The notes beneath the pieces are model-generated. The model saw only the letters and a list, made by a program, of their open reading frames with translations, ran no database searches and was not told the DNA's origin. Positions 5,997 to 9,842 of a stretch of 9,842 nucleotides of DNA are shown piece by piece (within the stretch, counting starts at the first letter, position 1; each line of letters starts with the position of its first letter). The stretch lies in the NCBI GenBank assembly GCA_034926865.1, contig JAYFQP010000037.1, forward strand, positions 1-9,842, in the 5' to 3' direction. The position numbers were made by a program, and so were the translations under genes. This DNA comes from RGIG1902 sp034926865. GTDB taxonomy: Bacteria > Bacillota > Clostridia > Oscillospirales > Butyricicoccaceae.

Positions 5997-6818
5997 ATGG
6001 CAACCACAACAACCAAAAAGGCCGAAGAAGGAGCCGCAGCGGCTCCCTTCCCGGCCGTCAATCCTCCGCCAGTGGCGAGCTGCCTAACACTCCGGCAGAA
6101 GCTCGTAGAAATGCGGAAAGCCTGCCCGGAGATCGTCAAGAAGCAGCACAGCGACGGCGTCAGCTACAAGTACGCCAAGATCTACGACGTCTGGGAAAAA
6201 ATCACCCCCATTATGAACGACCTCGGCGTGGACTTTGACGTCGTCAGCGAGCAGGCAACCCGGCACTCCGAGAACGGCGACCCGCTCTACTGGATCACCA
6301 TGCAGACCAAGACCCGCAACGGCGACAAGCTCATGTTTGTCTATGAGGCCGACGTGACGATCCGCTGGACGAACCTCGACAACGACGACGAGATCATCGA
6401 GGCCGTCGTCCACGCGATCGGCTGGAACGATGACCCGGCCAAGGCAAAGGGTGCCGCCCATACCTACGCCCTGAAGTATTACCTGTTCGAGAAGTTCAGC
6501 ATCGACCAAGGAGAGGACGACCCGGACAACAGCGACTTCAGCGCTCAAGGCAAGGGCTCCAAGGGCCAGCAGCAAGGCAGCCAGCAGGGGCAACAGCACC
6601 AAGGACAGGGATCCGGCCGGCTCAGCGACGCGCAGCTCAACCGCCTCTACAAGAAGGCAGAGGCCGCCGGCGTGACCAAGGAGCGCACGGACGCCCGGAT
6701 CCTCGATAAGTACGGGAAGAAAGACCCAGCCACCCTCACACGCCAAGAGTACGACGACATCTGCGGGCACCTTGACGACGCGGCGGCCCAGCAAGGAGGA
6801 CAGACCGATGCTCAATAG
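5997..6818 (+). CDS. ERF-family single-strand DNA annealing protein
   Basis: A 273-residue recombinase of the P22 Erf family, which anneals complementary single strands in phage recombination. The domain spans about 30-170: LTLRQKLVEMRKACPEIVKK, YKYAKIYDVWEKI, and the diagnostic IGWNDDPAKAKGAAHTYALK followed by YYLFEKF. A glutamine/glycine-rich flexible linker (184-207) leads to a small helical C-terminal domain (LSDAQLNRLYKKAEAAG onward) seen on many phage recombinases. AAAGGAGG stands seven bases before the ATG, after a 12-base gap. Its partners are presumably the Gam-like protein upstream and SSB downstream, whose gene it overlaps by 11 bases. Confidence 0.95.
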   Translation: MATTTTKKAEEGAAAAPFPAVNPPPVASCLTLRQKLVEMRKACPEIVKKQHSDGVSYKYAKIYDVWEKITPIMNDLGVDFDVVSEQATRHSENGDPLYWITMQTKTRNGDKLMFVYEADVTIRWTNLDNDDEIIEAVVHAIGWNDDPAKAKGAAHTYALKYYLFEKFSIDQGEDDPDNSDFSAQGKGSKGQQQGSQQGQQHQGQGSGRLSDAQLNRLYKKAEAAGVTKERTDARILDKYGKKDPATLTRQEYDDICGHLDDAAAQQGGQTDAQ

Positions 6819-7227
6819 CACGCACCTTCAAGGCCGGCTCACGGCCGACCCAGAGCTCAGATACACACCGGGAGGCACGGCCGTCGCCAGTTTCACCCTC
6901 GCCAGCGACACCGGCCGCAAGACTAAGGACGGCAACCGGATCACAAACTTCATCGACTGCGTCGCGTGGAGAAATCAGGCCGAGTTCGCCAGCAAGTACC
7001 TGACAAAGGGCCGCCTCATTATCGCCGAGGGAGAGCTCACATCCCGCTCCTACGAGGACAGGGACGGAAACCGCCGGAAGGCCACGGAGCTCACGGTCGA
7101 TCAGTTCCACTTCTGCGACAGCAAGAAGGACAACCAGAATGCCGGACACGCCCAGCAGGGCAGCGACTCCTCTGGCCCGGACGGCTTCTCGGAGGTGGAG
7201 GGCGATGACGGCGATCTCCCGTTTTGA
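6808..7227 (+). CDS. ssb: Single-stranded DNA-binding protein
   Basis: A 139-residue SSB that coats single-stranded DNA during replication and recombination. The OB-fold starts LNSTHLQGRLTADPELRYTP, continues with ASFTLASDT and FIDCVAWRNQAEFASKYLTK, and closes with the ELTV strand near 95. A hydrophilic linker leads to the acidic tip DDGDLPF, the conserved peptide that recruits partner proteins. The ATG at 6808 is chosen because AAGGAGG lies at 6793-6799 and the family start is MLNxxxLxGRL; the upstream ATG at 6772 would add residues read from inside the ERF gene. It follows the ERF gene with an 11-base overlap. Confidence 0.97.
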   Translation: MLNSTHLQGRLTADPELRYTPGGTAVASFTLASDTGRKTKDGNRITNFIDCVAWRNQAEFASKYLTKGRLIIAEGELTSRSYEDRDGNRRKATELTVDQFHFCDSKKDNQNAGHAQQGSDSSGPDGFSEVEGDDGDLPF

Positions 7228-7235
7228 CGCGACCG

Positions 7236-7258
7236 CCGGACGACCGCCGGTCGACCGG
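7236..7258 (+). promoter_or_regulatory. Imperfect inverted repeat upstream of the initiator gene, possible operator
   Basis: CCGGACGACC (7236-7245) and GGTCGACCGG (7249-7258) form a 10-bp stem with one mismatch and a three-base loop, just after the ssb stop. The right arm is inside the perfect 12-bp palindrome CCGGTCGACCGG (7247-7258). The left arm contains GGACGACC, the core of the 11-bp repeats inside the initiator gene. No T-run follows, so it is not an intrinsic terminator. A binding site for the initiator, allowing autoregulation, is a reasonable inference. It sits in the 77-base gap 7228-7304, the largest in the window. Confidence 0.5.
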
Positions 7259-7289
7259 ATAACAGCCACGCACACACAGCCACAAGACG

Positions 7290-7299
7290 AAGGAGGTGA
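7290..7299 (+). promoter_or_regulatory. Perfect Shine-Dalgarno deciding a GTG start at 7305
   Basis: AAGGAGGTGA at 7290-7299 is fully complementary to the 3' end of Gram-positive 16S rRNA. Its AGGAGG is eight bases before the GTG at 7305. The other in-frame starts, GTG 7296 and ATG 7299, lie inside or directly after the site and are unlikely. Confidence 0.8.
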
Positions 7300-7304
7300 T
7301 GACC

Positions 7305-8174
7305 GTGGCATGGCTTCAAATCCACCAGACGCTCAAGGATCACCGCAAGCTGTTCGACGCTGCCGACGAGTTGGAGGTGGCACCCCCTCACATGATGGGC
7401 CTGCTGGTCTCGTTCTGGCTCTGGGCGCTCGACAATGCCCCCTCCGGGAGCCTCGACGGCGTGACGCCGCGCATGATAGCCCGGGCCGCACAATGGGATG
7501 GGCCCGCCGAAAAGCTGACAGCGGCCCTAATTCGGGCTGGATGGCTCGATGAAAGGGACGACGGGGCGCTCGAGATCCACGACTGGTATGAGTACGCCGG
7601 CAAGCTGATCGACCAGCGACAGGCTGAAAAAGAGCGTTCCAAGCGTCGCAGATCATCCACGGCGCCGCCCTCGGATGACGCACCGGACGACCGACGGACG
7701 ACCGACGGACGACCGGCGGACGACCGTGAAAAGACCGCAGGCAGAGTAGACCAGAGTAGAGTACCTAAGACAAGAGTAGATAATACACCCCCTACCCCCT
7801 CTGACGAGGGGGACGCTGGGGCGAAGAAGTCGACCATCGAGGCCAGATTTGACGAGTTTTGGGGCGCCTACCCGAAACGGGTCGGAAAGCAGGCCGCCCT
7901 CAAGTCATGGAAACGCATAGCGCCCACCGCCGAGCTCCACGGGAAGATCATGCAGGCCGTCAACGAGCAGAAGCGCTGGGATCAGTGGTGCCGGGATAAC
8001 GGCCGCTACATACCGAACCCCGCGACGTGGCTCAATCAGGGTCGATGGGACGACGAGCCGGAAGGAGTGAGCAGCAATGCAGTCGATCAAGGACATCCTG
8101 AACAGCCCGGCGCCGGAGGAAAGGCGCAGGACTGGACAAGAGGATTTAAGCCGGCCGACGACCTCGACGAATGA
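7305..8174 (+). CDS. Phage replication initiation protein (DnaD/replisome-organizer type)
   Basis: A 289-residue protein. The N-terminal domain (1-100) begins AWLQIHQTLKDHRKLFDAADEL and has the helical layout of phage replisome organizers, with WLDERDDGALEIHDWYEYAGK at its end. A charged, low-complexity linker (105-178) follows. The C-terminal region has FDEFWGAYPKRVGKQAALKSW and GRYIPNPATWLNQGRWDDE, a block common in phage replication proteins. It is expected to bind the origin and recruit the helicase with the loader encoded next. The linker DNA holds tandem repeats listed separately, so the gene probably contains its own origin. The last 98 bases overlap the loader gene; the tail GFKPADDLDE still looks like a real ending. 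The exact family (DnaD-like or other) is uncertain. Confidence 0.87.
   Translation: MAWLQIHQTLKDHRKLFDAADELEVAPPHMMGLLVSFWLWALDNAPSGSLDGVTPRMIARAAQWDGPAEKLTAALIRAGWLDERDDGALEIHDWYEYAGKLIDQRQAEKERSKRRRSSTAPPSDDAPDDRRTTDGRPADDREKTAGRVDQSRVPKTRVDNTPPTPSDEGDAGAKKSTIEARFDEFWGAYPKRVGKQAALKSWKRIAPTAELHGKIMQAVNEQKRWDQWCRDNGRYIPNPATWLNQGRWDDEPEGVSSNAVDQGHPEQPGAGGKAQDWTRGFKPADDLDE
7685..7728 (+). repeat. Four tandem 11-bp repeats, candidate iterons
   Basis: GGACGACCGAC (7685-7695) is repeated exactly at 7696-7706, then as GGACGACCGGC (7707-7717) and GGACGACCGTG (7718-7728). The weaker GGATGACGCAC at 7673-7683 may be a fifth unit. The unit is about one helical turn and not a multiple of three, so the encoded residues (PDDRRTTDGRPADDRE) do not form a regular repeat. 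This favours selection on the DNA itself, as in initiator-binding iterons. Confidence 0.85.
7742..7781 (+). repeat. 10-bp-phased AGAGTAGA repeats
   Basis: CAGAGTAGAC (7742-7751), CAGAGTAGAG (7752-7761), a degraded unit (7762-7771) and AAGAGTAGAT (7772-7781) keep a 10-bp period. The stretch is purine-rich on the + strand and lower in GC than the rest of the gene. It encodes RVDQSRV and TRVD, a linker pattern familiar in phage initiators. It may be the unwinding region of the proposed origin. Confidence 0.75.
7795..7812 (+). repeat. Perfect 7-bp hairpin after the origin repeats
   Basis: CCCCCTC (7795-7801) pairs fully with GAGGGGG (7806-7812) around a TGAC loop. A second CCCCCT at 7788-7793 could pair as an alternative. 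It is inside a coding sequence and has no T-run, so it is not a terminator. It could be a single-strand structure used in origin melting or primosome loading. Confidence 0.6.
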
Positions 8175-9072
8175 GCCGGATGACGCGGCCACCGGCACAC
8201 ACTGGATATTAAGCAGCGACGAAGCCTATGCCGGCCAGCCCGGCACGCCCAAGCCTGTCACCTGCGAGTTCTGCGGGGCCGTGCGCCACCACAGGGGCTT
8301 CATGTTCGGTGACCGTGTCATGTGGGCTCCATACGGGCCCGAACAATGCACCTGCGCCGACGCCGTAGCAGCCTACAAAAAGGAGCAAGCCGAGAAGGCG
8401 GCCCGCGAGGAGGCCGAGCGCAAGGCTGAGGAGGACAGACGGATCCGGGAACGGATCAAGAAAATCATTGGGGAGTCAGGCATGGGCGACCGCTTTCTGC
8501 GGCGTACCTTCGACACCTTCGAGATCACGGAGGACAACCGGAGGGCTGCGATGGCAGCCAGACGCTACGCCGACAGCTTTGAGGCCCTGCTGCCGAAGCA
8601 TGGGGATCCGGAGCCCGGCAGAAACGGCCTGTTTATATCTGGCCCGCCGGGAACCGGCAAGACCCACCTCGCCGCAGCCATCGCGAACCACCTGATCACT
8701 CAGGGCCGGCCGGTCGTCTGCATGACAATGATCGACCTGCTGGAGCGCATCAAGCGCACCTTCTCCCGTGGAGACACCGACGAGGGGAGCGTCCTGCGGA
8801 TCTACAAGACCGCGCCCCTGCTGGTCATTGACGACATGGGAAAGGAGCCGCCCACCGAATGGGCGATCTCGACGGTTTACAACATCATCAACGGCCGATA
8901 CGAGGCGTACCTGCCGACCATCGTGACCACCAACTACGCCACCGACGCCCTGATCACCCGGATGACGCCACGGGACACGCGAGACGACACAACGGCGCGA
9001 GCCACCATCGACCGGCTCATGGAAATGTGCAGGGCCATCGTCCTCGCTGGCGAGAGCTGGCGATCGAGGTGA
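8077..9072 (+). CDS. DnaC-like replicative helicase loader (AAA+ ATPase)
   Basis: A 331-residue ATPase expected to load the host replicative helicase at the phage origin. The ATPase core has Walker A GPPGTGKT (189-196) followed by HLAAAIANHL, Walker B LLVIDD (248-253) with MGKE after it, and the sensor-1 TTN (284-286). The segment DRLMEMCRAIVLAGESWR near the end is the usual DnaC/IstB-type ending. The N-terminal domain carries C63/C66 and C91/C93, a likely zinc-binding set, and a charged coiled-coil linker (about 97-132). AAGGAG at 8062-8067 supports the ATG at 8077, despite a 98-base overlap with the initiator gene. Adjacent initiator and loader genes are the standard arrangement for such phages. 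Confidence 0.95.
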   Translation: MQSIKDILNSPAPEERRRTGQEDLSRPTTSTNEPDDAATGTHWILSSDEAYAGQPGTPKPVTCEFCGAVRHHRGFMFGDRVMWAPYGPEQCTCADAVAAYKKEQAEKAAREEAERKAEEDRRIRERIKKIIGESGMGDRFLRRTFDTFEITEDNRRAAMAARRYADSFEALLPKHGDPEPGRNGLFISGPPGTGKTHLAAAIANHLITQGRPVVCMTMIDLLERIKRTFSRGDTDEGSVLRIYKTAPLLVIDDMGKEPPTEWAISTVYNIINGRYEAYLPTIVTTNYATDALITRMTPRDTRDDTTARATIDRLMEMCRAIVLAGESWRSR

Positions 9073-9077
9073 GGCGC

Positions 9078-9278
9078 ATGAAAAGCAAACGCGAAAAAAT
9101 ACGCGCCGGCGCAGCGCCGGAATACCCGGCCGTGCAGCTCTCGATCTTCGGGCGCGACAAAGACGCCAACATCTGCCCGTTCTGCTGCACATTCCTCTCG
9201 CTTGCGGGGGGGGGCGGCCCTAAAAACTGCCCGTTATGCGGGCAACCAATCATCTACGACAGGAGGCAGAACCCATGA
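9078..9278 (+). CDS. Small zinc-ribbon protein with a poly-G tract
   Basis: A 66-residue protein starting MKSKREKIRAG, with a basic N-terminus and two cysteine pairs, C33/C36 (CPFC, followed by C37) and C51/C54 (CPLCG), as in a zinc ribbon. The 14 residues between the pairs include GGGG, encoded by nine consecutive Gs. The ATG follows GAGGTGAGG at 9065-9073 and lies five bases after the loader stop. The stop overlaps the next start (ATGA). A longer frame from 8859 runs inside the loader gene and is a shadow. The function is unknown; a small adaptor or nucleic-acid-binding role is possible. Confidence 0.75.
   Translation: MKSKREKIRAGAAPEYPAVQLSIFGRDKDANICPFCCTFLSLAGGGGPKNCPLCGQPIIYDRRQNP
9206..9214 (+). 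repeat. 9-G homopolymer in the small zinc-ribbon gene
   Basis: Nine consecutive Gs lie between the codons of the two CxxC pairs. In this sequence the frame is intact. A change of one G in either direction would remove the second cysteine pair; in one of the two alternative frames a TAA follows at 9221. It is the second-longest G run in the window. Confidence 0.8.
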
Positions 9279-9688
9279 AAAAAGTTTACATCTGCTCCCC
9301 GTGCAGAGGGGACTACGAGAAGAATATCGCCAAAGCGCAGGAATACTGCCGGGAGGCCGCGCTGGCCGGCGTGTTGCCGATCGCCCCGCACGTCTACCTC
9401 ACGCAGTTCCTCGCCGACACCGTACCGGCCGAGCGTGAGTTGGGTCTGAGCCTCGGGCTGGAGCTGCTGCGCGGCTGCGACGAGGTCTGGGTCTACGGCA
9501 TCGCAGCCCCGAGCGCCGGCATGACCGCCGAGATCAAGCTCGCCCAAGAGCTGGGGATCCCGGTCGTCGACGGGACGGACGCGGAAGTCAAACAGGGCCA
9601 GTATCCGGGCGCAGGAGCAACCAGACCAAACGCGGGAAGCGACGCGTGGTGGCTCAGGGCTCCGACAGGAGGCAGCTATGGCGGGTAA
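9275..9688 (+). CDS. DUF4406/nucleoside 2-deoxyribosyltransferase-like protein
   Basis: A 137-residue protein. The core (1-98) starts KKVYICSPCRGDYEKNIAKA, continues with LPIAPHVYLTQFL, an ERELGLSLGLELL helix, and CDEVWVYG, and ends with SAGMTAEIKLAQELGIPVV. This is the flavodoxin-like fold of DUF4406 and related phage proteins; E86 is placed like the nucleophilic glutamate of nucleoside 2-deoxyribosyltransferases. It may act on nucleosides or nucleotides in the infected cell, but activity is not proven for most members. Residues 100-137 form a glycine/alanine-rich tail, including DAWWLRAPTGG, beyond the usual family end. ATG 9275 is chosen for the AGGAGG at 9261-9266 and the ATGA overlap; a start at 9236 lies within the zinc-ribbon gene. 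Confidence 0.87.
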   Translation: MKKVYICSPCRGDYEKNIAKAQEYCREAALAGVLPIAPHVYLTQFLADTVPAERELGLSLGLELLRGCDEVWVYGIAAPSAGMTAEIKLAQELGIPVVDGTDAEVKQGQYPGAGATRPNAGSDAWWLRAPTGGSYGG

Positions 9689-9842
9689 AGGACTTCCCAA
9701 AAAGAACGCCGAGGGCTACAACGATCCGACGCCCTACGAGGCCATGCAGCGGGCGGCCCGAGCATCCATCACCGGCAAACGCTCCCGAATCGCCGGCGAG
9801 GCCTTCGAACGATACATTCAGGCCGCGTGCGACTGGTACAGG
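9678..9842 (+). CDS. Phage protein of unknown function, cut at the right edge
   Basis: The first 55 residues are visible, starting MAGKGLPKKNAEGYNDPTPYEA. AGGAGG at 9667-9672 stands five bases before the ATG, and the gene overlaps the upstream one by 11 bases in another frame. The frame is open to the last base. The N-terminal PKKNAEGYNDPTPYEAM followed by a basic helix (RAARASITGKRSRIAGEAF) looks like small early phage proteins of unknown function, but I cannot name the family. Confidence 0.75.
   Translation, partial: MAGKGLPKKNAEGYNDPTPYEAMQRAARASITGKRSRIAGEAFERYIQAACDWYR

Larger units (their letters stand above)
7673..7812 (+). other. Proposed replication origin inside the initiator gene
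   Basis: Three cis-type elements lie in a row in the linker-coding part of the initiator gene: a degenerate and four good 11-bp repeats (7673-7728), a less GC-rich purine stretch with 10-bp-phased AGAGTAGA repeats (7742-7781), and a perfect hairpin (7795-7812). The order of iterons followed by easily melted DNA inside an initiator gene parallels the lambda origin in gene O. Function is inferred, not shown. Confidence 0.55.

Noticed and set aside
6772..6807. Upstream ATG (6772) extending SSB by 12 residues
   Set aside because: The residues are read from within the ERF gene, do not match the SSB family start, and the ribosome binding site at 6793-6799 points to 6808.
6084..6821. 245-codon open frame on the - strand
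   Set aside because: Antisense to the ERF gene; its leucine/valine-rich, low-complexity content is the usual shadow of a GC-rich gene.
7236..7258. Rho-independent terminator after ssb
   Set aside because: The stem is present but no T-run follows, and the downstream replication genes are clearly part of the same transcription direction.
7224..7263. Promoter-like TTGACG followed by GATAAC before the initiator gene
   Set aside because: The spacing between the two elements is about 28 bases, far from 16-18, and the first element overlaps the ssb stop region.
7673..8968. The 9-mer GGATGACGC at 7673, 8178 and 8960
   Set aside because: Three scattered copies without regular spacing in coding DNA; only the first adjoins the iteron array, so it was kept only as a possible degenerate unit.
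9650..9688. WWLRAP in the tail of the DUF4406-like protein as a relic of a DUF6273 domain
   Set aside because: Only six residues match the WWLRSP-like motif and no other DUF6273 feature is present.
1..9842. CRISPR array, tRNA, rRNA or insertion sequence
   Set aside because: No regularly spaced repeats with unique spacers, no tRNA-like fold or transposase motif was seen; the + strand is almost continuously coding.

Overview
The window is a gene-dense, GC-rich stretch in which every supported gene is on the + strand. Genes are joined by ATGA, GTGA or TTGA stop-start overlaps, or by gaps of a few bases, and almost all carry strong AGGAGG-type ribosome binding sites. The content is the early (recombination and replication) region of a tailed phage or prophage: an ERF-type annealing protein, SSB, a replication initiator, a DnaC-like helicase loader, a Gam-like nuclease inhibitor, two DNA methyltransferases, a DnaQ-like exonuclease and a DUF932 protein. 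The SleB-type cell wall hydrolase, the DUF6273 protein and the perfect Gram-positive Shine-Dalgarno sequences suggest a high-GC Clostridia host, for example an Oscillospiraceae-like gut bacterium. That host assignment is inference. No structural, integrase or lysis cassette is present.

Left part (1-2870): a small basic protein cut by the left edge, a small zinc-ribbon protein with a GTG start, a DUF6273 protein with a C-type-lectin-like C-terminus, a DEDDh 3'-5' exonuclease, a D12-class (Dam-like) adenine methyltransferase starting at GTG, and an unrecognised 90-residue protein starting at TTG.

Middle part (2878-5319): a DUF932 protein, a membrane-anchored SleB-type hydrolase, and a beta-class N6/N4 DNA methyltransferase. 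The methyltransferase is split into two reading frames exactly at an 11-G homopolymer. It is either a phase-variable gene caught in the OFF state or a homopolymer sequencing error.

Replication part (5316-9072): Gam-like protein, ERF annealing protein, SSB, then the only real intergenic gap (77 bases, containing an imperfect inverted repeat), the replication initiator and the DnaC-like loader. The linker of the initiator gene holds four tandem 11-bp repeats, then 10-bp-phased AGAGTAGA repeats in a less GC-rich stretch, then a perfect 7-bp hairpin. Because 11 is not a multiple of 3, the first repeat does not repeat in the protein, which points to a DNA-level role. The arrangement resembles the lambda origin inside gene O and is proposed here as the replication origin. 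The same repeat core lies just upstream of the initiator gene.

Right edge (9078-9842): a small zinc-ribbon protein with a 9-G tract between its two CxxC pairs, a DUF4406/nucleoside-deoxyribosyltransferase-like protein, and the start of an unrecognised phage protein cut by the window end.

No tRNA, rRNA, CRISPR array, insertion sequence, intrinsic terminator or convincing promoter was seen. No gene-free stretch exceeds 77 bases.
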